NCBI RefSeq assembly: GCF_004342025.1
Contig: NZ_SLWN01000001.1
Coordinates: 417,972 to 481,971 of the forward strand
Reading direction: 5' to 3'
DNA from: Kribbella steppae
GTDB taxonomy: Bacteria > Actinomycetota > Actinomycetes > Propionibacteriales > Kribbellaceae
Length of the DNA: 64,000 nucleotides
The notes under the pieces are model-generated. The model was not told the DNA's origin. It ran no database searches and was given only the letters and a program-made list of their open reading frames with translations. Positions 52,065 through 61,406 of the stretch are shown one piece after another (position 1 is the first letter of the stretch; each line of letters starts with the position of its first letter). The translations under genes were made by a program, and so were the position numbers.

Positions 52065-53207
52065 TCAGTACACGGACACGTGGACGTGGTCGAAGTGGCC
52101 GCCGGTGGCGTCGGTGGGGCTGTAGACGCCGCCGCCGTTGTACGGGATCCAGGTGCCTCGGCGGGCGGACCAGATTTTGCCGTACCAGATGACGTAGCGC
52201 ACGCCGGTCTGGCCTGCGGTCTTGACCGCCCAGTTGGCGATCTGGTCGCCACGGGCGCGTGCTGGCGATGATCTGCGTGCGTCGGCGCCGACCATGATGT
52301 CGCAGGCTTTTCCTCGAGGGTGGTCGCTGGTCGGGTTCCAGACGTGTGCGTCCCAGCAACTCATGCTCAGTGTGCCCAGGTTCTTCCGCGCTTCGGCGAC
52401 CCAGGCCGCCGTACGCGGAGTGACCATGCCGCCCGTTCCGGTCGGGTCCGTGACGGTTTGCTGCTCCGCCGGCCACACGCCGTTCACCGGCTGGCCTGAG
52501 ATGAGCCCTTCCCCACCGCAATCCTCATCGTCCGAGACGCCTTCAGTGATCGTCCCGCCAGCGGGTGCCTTCGATCGGCCGGCGTACGGGTTGCCGGACC
52601 GCTTGAGGTCGATGCCGGCGGCGGCCGCGATCTGCCGTGCCTCTCCCTCACGCAACGCGTAGCGATCGGGATAGGCGGAGACTTGAACGCGCTGAGCGGC
52701 GTCGCCGTACCCCATGGACGGCCAGCCGTTGATGTCGACCAGGCCGGGCGGGTTGGGTGCCCCGGATCCGCCGAAGAACGCCTCCGCGGCGTAGTGCGGA
52801 TTCATGATCTGGGTGACCGAACCCCAGCCCGCCCCGGGACGTTGCTGGAAGAGACCGACCGAATCCGCGTCGCCGTAGGTCAGGTTCTGCAGGTCGGATT
52901 CGACGAGCGCGGTCATCAGGGCGATGAGCGTCGCCTGGCCGGGAAGCCCACGTTGCACCGCGACCTGGTCGATCAGCTTGGCGAACGCCACCTGAGTCGC
53001 CCTCAGCGGACCGCGGGCAATGGGGTTGCCGACCTGACCAGGTTGCCCCGGGAGGCAGGCTGCCTGCGGCTGGCTGGCCCCTCCGAACGGAGCAAGCATG
53101 AGGAGGCTCGCAACCCCGACCACGGCCAGGGCGGCCGCGGCTTTAACGAACACACCTCTGCTCGCGACCGCGAGGAGTCCCCTGCCGAGATCGCGCTCAT
53201 CGAACAT
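52065..53207 (-). CDS. Membrane-anchored bifunctional peptidoglycan hydrolase
   Basis: The 380-residue product has an N-terminal membrane anchor (about 20-42), a lysozyme/transglycosylase-like domain (GLPGQATLIALMTALVESDLQ with a likely catalytic Glu, YGDADSVGLFQQRPGAGWG) and a C-terminal domain with DHPRGKACDIMVG and GGHFDHVHVSVY, the metal-binding pattern of M15/VanY-like peptidases as in ARB_07466-type proteins. It would open the cell wall for a secretion apparatus, the usual role of such hydrolases in type IV secretion operons. It is 21 bases downstream of the second VirB8-like gene. Confidence 0.82.
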   Translation of the reverse strand: MFDERDLGRGLLAVASRGVFVKAAAALAVVGVASLLMLAPFGGASQPQAACLPGQPGQVGNPIARGPLRATQVAFAKLIDQVAVQRGLPGQATLIALMTALVESDLQNLTYGDADSVGLFQQRPGAGWGSVTQIMNPHYAAEAFFGGSGAPNPPGLVDINGWPSMGYGDAAQRVQVSAYPDRYALREGEARQIAAAAGIDLKRSGNPYAGRSKAPAGGTITEGVSDDEDCGGEGLISGQPVNGVWPAEQQTVTDPTGTGGMVTPRTAAWVAEARKNLGTLSMSCWDAHVWNPTSDHPRGKACDIMVGADARRSSPARARGDQIANWAVKTAGQTGVRYVIWYGKIWSARRGTWIPYNGGGVYSPTDATGGHFDHVHVSVY

Positions 53208-53228
53208 CGCAGCCCCGCACGGATGTGG

Positions 53229-54176
53229 TCATGGCCCTGTACCACCTGACACGTCACTGATGACCCATTGGGCGTTCTGATTCACCAACGTGACGAGCAG
53301 GGGTACGTCGAATCGCTGAGCGTTCTTTCCGGTGACATCGATGGTGACCTTGATGAATCGCGTGATCCGCGCCGGTGTGTCGACCGGCGCCTCCGCATTG
53401 GCCGGCGGGGAACTGACCGGCCACGAGATCACGGTCGACTTGCCACCGTCCTTCTTGAGTGCCTCGTACGTCGGGTCTCCGGCCGCAGTGAAGCTCGACG
53501 CGACCTCCGGAGTCATGTACTTCGCACACTTGGAGACCAAGGCCGAATACGTCTCAGCGGCCGGGTTCCGGGTGTAGAAAGCACGTGCCCAGGCACCGAC
53601 CACATCGGTTGCCTGCGCGGTCGACTCAGCGGACGGCCGCCGAGTCTGCGGCGGCGGAGTCGTCAGCGGCGGCGTCGTGACTTGCGGACTCTCCTCCTCT
53701 TCCGGCTGGGTATTCGACGGTGCGGTCGGCAGAACCACCGATCGACCAGGCGTCAGCAGGCCAACGGGAGCGCTGTCGTCGGAGCTCTCGCCACCGAGCA
53801 GGCGCGGCAAACCGCCGCCCAGCCCGAGGATGATGATCGCCAGCAGGACGACCAACGCCACGATGACCGCAGGGCTGGTCGGCTCGGCCTGGCGCTGGTT
53901 GCGCAACCAAGCCATCCGCTGCGCATGGTCCTCACGCCGCCAGTTCTTCTTCGCCCGACGGCGCTCACGACCGCTGAGCTCGTCCAGATCCTCCGGATAG
54001 TCGTAGTCCGTACTCATCACCGAACGCCAACTGTCCGGTGCGTCCGGCTGCCGACGTTCCGCGCGCGCCTCGTACTCGGCGTCGGCTGGAGAGTTGCCGC
54101 GATCGCGACGACGCGGCCCACGGCCGGCGCCTTCCCGGCGATTCTCAGTCGATCGTTGCTTCCGAGCCATCCGCAT
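53229..54176 (-). CDS. Single-pass membrane protein, VirB8-like/NTF2-type, of secretion operon
   Basis: The ATG at 54176 overlaps the TrbL-like gene stop (TGATG). The 315-residue product has a charged N-terminus (1-98), one membrane helix (VIVALVVLLAIIILGLGGG), a Pro/Thr-rich linker (TTPPLTTPPPQTRRP) and a soluble C-terminal domain (AWARAFYTRNPAAETYSALV..., ending NQNAQWVISDV). This layout (cytoplasmic part, one helix, cystatin/NTF2-like outer domain) is that of VirB8/TcpC-type scaffold proteins. The family assignment rests on layout and context more than on motifs. Confidence 0.6.
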   Translation of the reverse strand: MRMARKQRSTENRREGAGRGPRRRDRGNSPADAEYEARAERRQPDAPDSWRSVMSTDYDYPEDLDELSGRERRRAKKNWRREDHAQRMAWLRNQRQAEPTSPAVIVALVVLLAIIILGLGGGLPRLLGGESSDDSAPVGLLTPGRSVVLPTAPSNTQPEEEESPQVTTPPLTTPPPQTRRPSAESTAQATDVVGAWARAFYTRNPAAETYSALVSKCAKYMTPEVASSFTAAGDPTYEALKKDGGKSTVISWPVSSPPANAEAPVDTPARITRFIKVTIDVTGKNAQRFDVPLLVTLVNQNAQWVISDVSGGTGP

Positions 54177-56176
54177 CACCTACGCGTCGGCACGTGTACG
54201 GTCACGCCGTCCTTCGTGATGGCGGAGTACTCACGGAACCGGCGCTGCTGCTGAGCGGGTGCCCGACGCCGCTGACGATTCTTCGGCGGTCCCTCGCGGA
54301 GGCTGGCCGAACGGGTGTGCACCACCCTGGGGTCGTACCGCGTCTCACTGACCGGTGCGGGCGCGGGGCGACGCGAATGGCGAGCCTTCTGCGCTTCGGC
54401 TGACACGCCACGCGAACTCCCTGAGCCGCTCGCGGGAACCACGTTGGCAGCCGAGACAGAGATCGTCCGCCGCCCTTCACCCTTCGACTGGGCGCGAGCG
54501 CGGGAGAGATTCAACGCAGACGTACTCTTCGCCGGCCCACCGGCGCCGGCCGCCCGAACACCGCCGGCTTCACCAGCCATCTGCTGCCCACCTGGCCCGA
54601 CGCCGCCGGACGTTCCAGCGCCTTCAGTTCTGCGCCGTTCTGGCCCTGCGGTGAGCTCGTACGGCGAACTGGCCGCGCCCCCTCGAGTCAACGACCCAAC
54701 CGCAGGCGCCTGTCGGTAAACGCGAACAGAGGTGACCCGCTGCGAGCCTCCTTCGGTTGGTCGCAGGCGATCCTTGCTCCGCTCAGGGAGAGGTGCAGCG
54801 CCACGGCCACTGAGCGCGCCCATGACTCGCCTGACTGCGCCCATAGCCCCTCTACGCGCAAGCCCTCCGAGCATGATGCTGCCAGCTCCGGGTCGCATCA
54901 TCGAGGTCAGGTTGTCCAGAAGCCGACGGAGCTTGAAACCAACGATCAGGACCGCGATCGCAAGGCCACTGACTGGGAGCCAGCCCAGGCTGCCGCTAAG
55001 ACTGAAGACAGCTGTCACAAGGGTCAGCGCCGTACCGAACACCAACATGGCGAGAAAGGATTGGAGAACCAACCCAATCAATGCTTCGAACCAGTTCAGC
55101 CCCCATTGTCGTGGTCGGCCGGGAATGATCCATAGGCACGCGAAGAAGACTCCTACGACAAGTAGTAACAGGCAGCCGATGAAGGCCATCAGAGCGGTGA
55201 ACGCCAAGGCAATGTTCAAGAACGCGAACAGAGTCGCGGCAATCGCCGCCAGCATAACGACGGCCACGCGCCCGAACGGATTATCACCCTTCACCCATTT
55301 CACCGTTGGCGCATCGCCGCCACCTTCGGCCGGAGTGATCACGTCATCTATGTACTTCTTTCGCGCCTCAGGATCGACACCGGTGTCGAGCATCCCCTTG
55401 CCATACCGCTGACACGCCGCGATCGAACCAAACTCTGAAATGCACCATGGTGTGACGGCGAATCCACGCCAGCTTGCATCAGCGGACTTGCGTAACAGCG
55501 TGTCTTTCGGCGTTCCGGTGAACCCCGGCTCCGGCCAGGGCAGAGGAGACTGCATCGTTGGCCCCATGGCATCCGCCGAGGCCGTCATCACCGCACCCGC
55601 ACCGAGCTGACGCGCTCCATCCACTCCGCGCAGCCAGGTGGCCGGCGCCAGTGCGAAGCTGATGCTCAGGACCCCTGCCACGAAGACCCACACCAACTGA
55701 CCGAGCGCGGTCCCGGTTGCCTTCCGCTGCGTGTACGCCGCGACAGCACCGAAGGCAAGTGCTGATGGCAACAACCAGCCGACCAATTGAGTACCGGTGG
55801 CCCCGATCGTCGCTGCCGTCGCATCAGTCAGGGGCTTCACGTCCGTAAACGAGAAGAGCCACCACCCGACCGATATGGCGCCACGTGTAATGGCGACGAT
55901 GTACATCATCACCAGATACGCGTAGCCGTTGAAGATCATGTTGAACGTATCGCTGATGCCCTTGTCGAAGTCCAGGCCGTACACCATGGGGCTGTACTGC
56001 TCGAAGAGCGTCCGAGTGTCGCCGTGGGTGAGGTCCGGAGTCGGGAGCAGGTCGGCGAAGCCTGTCGGGTTCGTTGGACCTTGATCTGGGTCGGCGGCCA
56101 GGGCGAGTTGGGTGGTGACGATCAGGGAGATGGCGAGCACTGTCACGGCCGTCCGCAGACGGCGTGACCAGGTCAT
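54176..56176 (-). CDS. Polytopic membrane protein, VirB6/TrbL-like
   Basis: The ATG overlaps the VirB4-like gene stop (ATGA). The 666-residue protein has a signal peptide (RRLRTAVTVLAISLIVTTQLALAAD), then at least seven hydrophobic helices between about 95 and 440 (for example LLLLVVGVFFACLWIIPG and GTALTLVTAVFSL), and a long basic Arg/Ser/Gly-rich cytoplasmic tail (about 450-666). This is the design of the inner-membrane channel components VirB6/TrbL of type IV secretion systems, here in the actinobacterial form that follows the VirB4-like ATPase. Confidence 0.75.
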   Translation of the reverse strand: MTWSRRLRTAVTVLAISLIVTTQLALAADPDQGPTNPTGFADLLPTPDLTHGDTRTLFEQYSPMVYGLDFDKGISDTFNMIFNGYAYLVMMYIVAITRGAISVGWWLFSFTDVKPLTDATAATIGATGTQLVGWLLPSALAFGAVAAYTQRKATGTALGQLVWVFVAGVLSISFALAPATWLRGVDGARQLGAGAVMTASADAMGPTMQSPLPWPEPGFTGTPKDTLLRKSADASWRGFAVTPWCISEFGSIAACQRYGKGMLDTGVDPEARKKYIDDVITPAEGGGDAPTVKWVKGDNPFGRVAVVMLAAIAATLFAFLNIALAFTALMAFIGCLLLLVVGVFFACLWIIPGRPRQWGLNWFEALIGLVLQSFLAMLVFGTALTLVTAVFSLSGSLGWLPVSGLAIAVLIVGFKLRRLLDNLTSMMRPGAGSIMLGGLARRGAMGAVRRVMGALSGRGAAPLPERSKDRLRPTEGGSQRVTSVRVYRQAPAVGSLTRGGAASSPYELTAGPERRRTEGAGTSGGVGPGGQQMAGEAGGVRAAGAGGPAKSTSALNLSRARAQSKGEGRRTISVSAANVVPASGSGSSRGVSAEAQKARHSRRPAPAPVSETRYDPRVVHTRSASLREGPPKNRQRRRAPAQQQRRFREYSAITKDGVTVHVPTRR

Positions 56177-59100
56177 GCGACGTGCTCCTTGTTGCCGGAG
56201 TTTGAGGTCTGGGAGTTGCCGTCTGGGGATGTGGTGGGGGTTTCGCCGTGGGCCGGGTACATGGCTTCGTTGTAGGCGGCTTCGTCGGCTTCTTGGTCGT
56301 AGACCTCGTCGGGGCCGATGGGGGATTCGTAGCGCAGGGGGTGATTGTGGTCCTGGCCGTTGGCGTGGCCGTGGTCCTGGCCGTTGGTATGGCCGTTGGA
56401 GTGGTTCTGGTTCTGGCCGTTGGAGTGGTTCTGGTTCTGGCCGTTGGGGTGGTTGTGGCCTTGGCCGTTGGGGTGGCCGTTTTGGTGGACCGGGGTGGTG
56501 GCGGGCGAGGGGTGTGGTGGTGCCTCGGGGGCCGCGGGGGGGTGCTGCGGCGCATATGACGCCTGGGCCGTGTGTGAAGGCTCGACCGTTGGGGCTGTCT
56601 GCGCCGCGTGTGAGGGCTCGGGGGTTGGAGCCGTGGGCTGCGGCGCGGGGGGCGGCGGGGGTGCCGGGAGGGTGGACTCCTCGGTGGGGGTTTGGGTGTG
56701 GGCCTCGGCTTGGGCTGTGGCGGTGGCGGCGGGGGTGAGGACTTCTTCCTCGTCGTCGGCGAAGGGGTCGACGTCCTGAACGACGGGGATGGATTGGGTG
56801 GGTTGGGTGGCGTGTTCGGATTCGGGGGTGGTGCGGAGGAGGGCGGCGACCTGTTGGCTGGGGATGTCGATTTGGACGGTCGCTACTTCGTCCCAGCGGT
56901 CGCGCATGATGCAGTGGCCGTGGCGGATGCTCTTGCCGTTGGCGGCGGTGTTGATGCCGCGGACAAGGGTTTGGTACGGCGGCGTCTGCGGCCGGCCCAA
57001 CAGCTCCAGCAGCGAGTCGACCTGCTCGCGGGATCGGAGGCTGAAGGCGAACAGGGTGGTGATCTGCTCGACCAGGCCGGGGAGCTTCAGGATCGATGCC
57101 GGGTCCTGGGTGTCGAGGACCAAAGAGGCGCCGAGGGCGCGGCCGACACGGGCGATGTAGTCGAGGAAGGACGCGCCGTCCGGGGTCTTCGTCAGCAGGT
57201 GCACCTCGGGCACGATGACGACCTTCGAGCGGCCACGGAACTCGCGGCGGCCCGTCGTACGGACCATCCAGGCGAGGCAGCCGCGCAGGCAGGCCATGCC
57301 GACACGTTCGATCGGCGACCAGGATTCCGGTGCCGACTCGGGTGAGGGCAGGGTGAGGCCTGGCATCTGGACGACCCACAGACCCGGGTTGGTGGTCAGC
57401 GAGGACAGGCCGGACGGTGGGCCGGCCACGACGGAACCAAGGCCGGTCTCGACCAGGTCGCGCAGGGCGAAACCGACCGTACGGATGGTCTCCGATTCGG
57501 AGGCGCAGAGCCGCTGGATGACGCCCCAGGACGATGGATCGGGCGACTGGATCTCGGCCCGGGTCGCGGCCATGACCGGAGCTTCGGCCGCGCCACGCAG
57601 GTGTGGAGGAAGCAGCAGCATCAGCTGCGAAGGCGCCTGCAGCAAGGCGTCGTCGACCGGGAGAACACGGAGCAGGTCGGCAGCGCCGGAGAACTGTGCG
57701 GTGATCTCGATGACAGCAGTCGGTACGCCGTACTCCGCAGCGACCGCGGACACGCCGGCGGCGTCACCCTTCAGGTCGAGGAGCGGCACCCAAGCGCCGG
57801 CGAAGGCGGAGTCGAGACCACCGAGCATGGCGGCCGTCGTCTTGCCTCGACCAGAACGACCCAGGAAGAGAGTCGTCGTCGCGTCACCCAAAGCAGAACC
57901 GGCGGCCGCATCGAAGCGGACCAGACCCGGCGTGGATCCGGTCAGGTAGCCGATGGCCGGGCCGGTCGCGTCACCGATCGACGCGCCACCCCAGAACCAG
58001 GAGCCGAAGAACGCCGTCGACTCACGCACGTGCCCGAGGTCGGGTACGCGCAACTGGTCGCCTGGCAGGGATTCCAGCCAGAGGTCGCGCTGTTCGTCCG
58101 CGCCGGCGGCGACGCTGATGCCGCGGTCGGCGTAGTGCGCGATGACCGCGTCGACGTACGCCTCCAGGTCCTCGCGGGTGTCCGCGCTGACCAGCAGCCG
58201 GGGGTGGTCCTCGACCAGGGTCAAGCCGCTGCGGTTGATATCGCGTTTGACCTCGCGCATCACGCGCTCGGTCTCGACGATCTCGTCAGCGGTCTCCTCC
58301 GCGGTGCCCTTGGCGGCGGACCGGCGCTGTTCCTTCGCGCTCTTACGAGTCTCGTCGACCAGGTGCCGCGCGGTCTTCTTCGTCAAGACCCGGAAGCGAA
58401 CGGACGCCTCCACGGTCACGTCGATCTCGTCGCCGTCGTCGTCGATCGCCTTGATCTCGGACAGCGTGCGCAGCCACTCCCCCGGGCCCGGTGTCTCGAG
58501 CTCCTCGGGGAAGTCGGTCATCGCGAGCACGGTCGTGTACGCCGCGATCTGGCCGCGAGCGTCATAGATGCGCAGGTGATCGGTGTACGGCACCACCCGG
58601 CCCGAGGTGAGCCGGGCCAGGGACGCACCGGTGATCAGGCCACGGCGGGGCGCGGCGACGGCACCACGGTGCATTTCGCGGCTGATCAGCCAGGAGATCA
58701 CCTCGGCCGGCGCGGTGTGCGCCCGCCAGACGGTGGAGCCGAGCTGACGGCCGAGCTTGCGGACCCGCTCGTCCAGGTGGGCGAGCTCACGGGCGCTGAC
58801 GCGCCACGACGTCGTACCGAGGGCGTCGCTGATGGAGCCCCGGACCTGGGCGGTCGCGCGGGGGTCGCGGTCACTGAGGTGTACGCCGAGGGCGACGTAC
58901 CGCTCCGGCATCCGCATCTCGTCGATCCGGTCGGCCCGGGTCTGTGCCCAGGCCTCGTGGTCGCCGAGCCGGTAGTGGCCGGTCACGGAGTCGATGTAGT
59001 CCTGGCCGGTCGAACGGCCCCAGACCACCTTCAGGTGGCTCAGCCGGTCGCCGAGGATCGTCGCGGCAGCACTCACCGCGGCGTCGAGGGCCGCGTCCTG

Positions 59101-59268
59101 CTCGGACTCGGTGGCCAGGTCCGTGTTCGCCACCGAGATGAGGAACCACGCCTCGGCACTGCGTTCGGTGACGAGCAGGCCGTCCGCGATGGCGACCAGG
59201 CGAGGCGGCGGCAGGCCGCGCTCGCGGCCGACGCCCACCAGGTTCAGGAGCTTGTCAGCGATCTTCAT
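56173..59268 (-). CDS. VirB4/TraC-like ATPase with His/Asn/Gly-rich C-terminal tail
   Basis: The ATG at 59268 overlaps the upstream stop (ATGA) and follows GAAGAGG; the product has 1031 residues. After an N-terminal domain comes Walker A FLGRSGRGKTT near 467. The Walker B strand reads KVVIVPEVHLL, with Pro where most VirB4/TraC proteins have Asp, followed by the Q motif LDTQDPAS. Residues about 840-925 are Pro/Thr/Ala-rich, and about 926-976 are repeats such as HPNGQNQNHSNGQ with many His and Asn. It should power the secretion apparatus from the cytoplasmic face. The tail may bind metal or be simply disordered. Confidence 0.85.
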   Translation of the reverse strand: MKIADKLLNLVGVGRERGLPPPRLVAIADGLLVTERSAEAWFLISVANTDLATESEQDAALDAAVSAAATILGDRLSHLKVVWGRSTGQDYIDSVTGHYRLGDHEAWAQTRADRIDEMRMPERYVALGVHLSDRDPRATAQVRGSISDALGTTSWRVSARELAHLDERVRKLGRQLGSTVWRAHTAPAEVISWLISREMHRGAVAAPRRGLITGASLARLTSGRVVPYTDHLRIYDARGQIAAYTTVLAMTDFPEELETPGPGEWLRTLSEIKAIDDDGDEIDVTVEASVRFRVLTKKTARHLVDETRKSAKEQRRSAAKGTAEETADEIVETERVMREVKRDINRSGLTLVEDHPRLLVSADTREDLEAYVDAVIAHYADRGISVAAGADEQRDLWLESLPGDQLRVPDLGHVRESTAFFGSWFWGGASIGDATGPAIGYLTGSTPGLVRFDAAAGSALGDATTTLFLGRSGRGKTTAAMLGGLDSAFAGAWVPLLDLKGDAAGVSAVAAEYGVPTAVIEITAQFSGAADLLRVLPVDDALLQAPSQLMLLLPPHLRGAAEAPVMAATRAEIQSPDPSSWGVIQRLCASESETIRTVGFALRDLVETGLGSVVAGPPSGLSSLTTNPGLWVVQMPGLTLPSPESAPESWSPIERVGMACLRGCLAWMVRTTGRREFRGRSKVVIVPEVHLLTKTPDGASFLDYIARVGRALGASLVLDTQDPASILKLPGLVEQITTLFAFSLRSREQVDSLLELLGRPQTPPYQTLVRGINTAANGKSIRHGHCIMRDRWDEVATVQIDIPSQQVAALLRTTPESEHATQPTQSIPVVQDVDPFADDEEEVLTPAATATAQAEAHTQTPTEESTLPAPPPPPAPQPTAPTPEPSHAAQTAPTVEPSHTAQASYAPQHPPAAPEAPPHPSPATTPVHQNGHPNGQGHNHPNGQNQNHSNGQNQNHSNGHTNGQDHGHANGQDHNHPLRYESPIGPDEVYDQEADEAAYNEAMYPAHGETPTTSPDGNSQTSNSGNKEHVA

Positions 59269-59828
59269 CTGTGCCTCTTCCCAGACGACGTCCTGCGACT
59301 GACCCGCTGCACGTGGTCCGCCCCAAGCAGGCGGGCACGCTGGTTGACCGTGATGTCCGCACCGGCGCGGACTCTCGGATCCAGCTCCACCACGACCTCG
59401 CGTTCCCATTCCGGGGTCACCCTGGCCTTCGCCAGGTTGGCCACCTTCTGGGTCGCGATGCGCTCACGCCATGGCAAGTACTCCGTCTTGTCGGCGGCCC
59501 GGGCGCCGAGTCCGATGATCGGGCGGTGGGCGCGCAACGCGTAGCGGACGGCGAGCGCCCACTCGGTCACGCGGCGGCGGCGTTCGTGGAACTTACCGGG
59601 GCGCCAGCCGAAGGCGGTGATCACGAACGGCGGGACGATGTACAGGCTGACAGTGGACTTCTGCGGCACCCCGATGAACGGGACGAGCAGCGCGACCCAG
59701 AGCACGATGATCACCGCACCGAAGATGATCATCCGCCGCCGGGCGCCTTCTCCCAGATCGATACCCAGCAGGTCGTACTGCCGGGTCTCGATCTCGAAGT
59801 GGTGGGTCAGGGTACGGCCGACACGCAT
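59265..59828 (-). CDS. Small membrane protein, VirB3/PrgI-like
   Basis: The ATG at 59828 follows GGAGGT and overlaps the upstream stop (TGATG). The 187-residue product has two adjacent hydrophobic helices (IIFGAVIIVLWVALLVPFIG; VSLYIVPPFVITAFGW) and then a basic soluble region (about 75-187). PrgI/VirB3-type proteins have two helices next to a VirB4 partner, and the gene is indeed directly coupled to the VirB4-like gene. A conserved actinobacterial protein of this operon type; function inferred from position. Confidence 0.68.
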   Translation of the reverse strand: MRVGRTLTHHFEIETRQYDLLGIDLGEGARRRMIIFGAVIIVLWVALLVPFIGVPQKSTVSLYIVPPFVITAFGWRPGKFHERRRRVTEWALAVRYALRAHRPIIGLGARAADKTEYLPWRERIATQKVANLAKARVTPEWEREVVVELDPRVRAGADITVNQRARLLGADHVQRVSRRTSSGKRHR

Positions 59829-60115
59829 CAATTACCTCCGGACAACAATCCCCAGAAGCCCTTCAGCACATTGATGGTCTGGTTGTTGGCGTAGATCAGC
59901 CCACCCACCAGCACCCCGGCCGCGATATGGCCGAACAGCTCGCCCCACTCGCGCTTGAAGTAGTGCCCGATCGCGCGCAGCACGAGGATGGCGATGAAGA
60001 TGTTCCCCGCGATGACCAGGACCCAGTCCTTGAAATCCGCGCCCGTCGGGACGTTACTGTCGACCAGTGGCGCGGCGAGCTGAACCACGCTCGCAGCAAG
60101 TTCGTGCGTCATCAT
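59828..60115 (-). CDS. Small two-helix membrane protein, VirB2/TrbC-like
   Basis: The 95-residue product has a hydrophobic start, VASVVQLAAPLV-like (MMTHELAASVVQLAAPLVDS), and two further hydrophobic segments (FKDWVLVIAGNIFIAILVLRAIG; GHIAAGVLVGGLIYA). A short charged loop (HYFKREWGELF) separates them. The size and layout are those of pilin-like VirB2/TrbC proteins in type IV secretion operons, but there is no decisive motif. GGGAG precedes the ATG. It lies between the TcpC-like gene and the PrgI-like gene with tight spacing. Confidence 0.65.
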   Translation of the reverse strand: MMTHELAASVVQLAAPLVDSNVPTGADFKDWVLVIAGNIFIAILVLRAIGHYFKREWGELFGHIAAGVLVGGLIYANNQTINVLKGFWGLLSGGN

Positions 60116-60164
60116 TGCGGTGTCTCCCTTAGTGCCTCGGTCGTCCGACGGCTGGTCGCTGGTG

Positions 60165-61406
60165 TCATCCGACGGCAGCCACTTGCCATCGTTGTGCTCC
60201 GTCCGTGGCGACAGTGCGCCTCAGCGTGAGCGTGTACGTCTGGTCCAGGGTGGTATCTCCCGCCCCGTCCCAGGTGACGGCCGCGGTCGCCCGCCGCTCG
60301 TCGTCGTTGCCGGTGAAGACCTGCCAATCCTTCAGTTCGCCGAACTTCACCGAACCGTTCAAGCTGCGGATGGTCGAACCCGGTGCGGTCACTGCCGACA
60401 CCTTGTTGTCGGACTCGGCGTACGCAGCGAAGAAGGCCTCCGCATCCTTGAGCGTCGCCGCGGTCAGGTCGTCGTCCGGTGCGCCGGCCTCCGGCATGTT
60501 GTCCGGTAACGCGGCCCGCTCGTCCGGTACGAACGTCGGCGGCCCGCTGGCCACGATGCGTGACGCGGTCCGGGCGACCGGGACGGACAGCCGCTCCCAG
60601 CTGTATCGCCCAGCGACCCACGCTCCGCCGCGCTTGGTGTACGGCCTGACTTCCACGCGTACGTCGACCACGGCGGTGACACCACCGGAGTCGACCTTGA
60701 CCTCGCCCGGGTAGGCCCGGTCGGCAGTCTGCTTGCCGCGACCGTTCCAGCCGGCCCGGCTGTCCAGTCCGGCCGCCAGGTCGAGGGCGATCTGGGCCGG
60801 CCGGGCGTCCGCATTCGCCTCGTCCCAGTTCAGGTAGGAGACGGCGTACCGGGTCGCGACCGCGCGGGCCTCGTCGGCCGGGAAGCCGCTCTGATTGCTG
60901 ACCACGGTCTCCGGGGTCCGGTTCGGGGCGACCCAGGAGCGGACGCCGCTGATCGCTGCCAGCAGCAGCACGACGACCACCAGGCCGCGGAAGAACCGCC
61001 GGGCCCAGGTGGAGAACGACGACTCGGGCTCGGTCGACCACGGCGGCTGCCCGGGCTCGAGCGGCTCCCGGACCGGTCCGGGAGCAGTGTGCGAACCATG
61101 CGGCGAGCGCTGTTTCAAACGTTCGGGTGTGCGGTGGCCTGATTGTGAGGCGTCCGGCGTACGCGAGGACGGACGACGTGGCGGTGCCATCACTCCGCCG
61201 GCCGGCGGATGCGCTTGAGGAGCCGAGTACTGCGCCGCTACGCCCTGTGCCTGGCGAGGGGTGGGTGACACCGGTCCATCGGGGTGGTCCCACCACTCCG
61301 GGGCGGTGTTCGACGGGCGTTTTTTGCCCGGCTTCTTCGTGCGCCGCTGATCCGACCATTGCTCACCTTTTGGCGGCAGATTCAGCAACGTTCGCCACCA
61401 ACTCAT
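60165..61406 (-). CDS. TcpC/VirB8-like conjugal transfer protein
   Basis: The 413-residue protein has a long basic, Pro-rich cytoplasmic region (1-135), a membrane helix (FFRGLVVVVLLLAAISGVRSW) and two NTF2-like outer domains (FPADEARAVATRYAVSYLNWDE...; AATLKDAEAFFAAYAESD...). This matches TcpC of Gram-positive conjugation systems, a VirB8 counterpart that scaffolds the channel. It is the first gene of the minus-strand operon; the promoter must lie in the 416-base region before the aldo/keto reductase gene. Confidence 0.82.
   Translation of the reverse strand: MSWWRTLLNLPPKGEQWSDQRRTKKPGKKRPSNTAPEWWDHPDGPVSPTPRQAQGVAAQYSAPQAHPPAGGVMAPPRRPSSRTPDASQSGHRTPERLKQRSPHGSHTAPGPVREPLEPGQPPWSTEPESSFSTWARRFFRGLVVVVLLLAAISGVRSWVAPNRTPETVVSNQSGFPADEARAVATRYAVSYLNWDEANADARPAQIALDLAAGLDSRAGWNGRGKQTADRAYPGEVKVDSGGVTAVVDVRVEVRPYTKRGGAWVAGRYSWERLSVPVARTASRIVASGPPTFVPDERAALPDNMPEAGAPDDDLTAATLKDAEAFFAAYAESDNKVSAVTAPGSTIRSLNGSVKFGELKDWQVFTGNDDERRATAAVTWDGAGDTTLDQTYTLTLRRTVATDGAQRWQVAAVG

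Noticed and set aside
57601..59544. 647-codon + strand frame opposite the VirB4-like gene
   Set aside because: Antisense shadow; no start signal, no recognisable domain.
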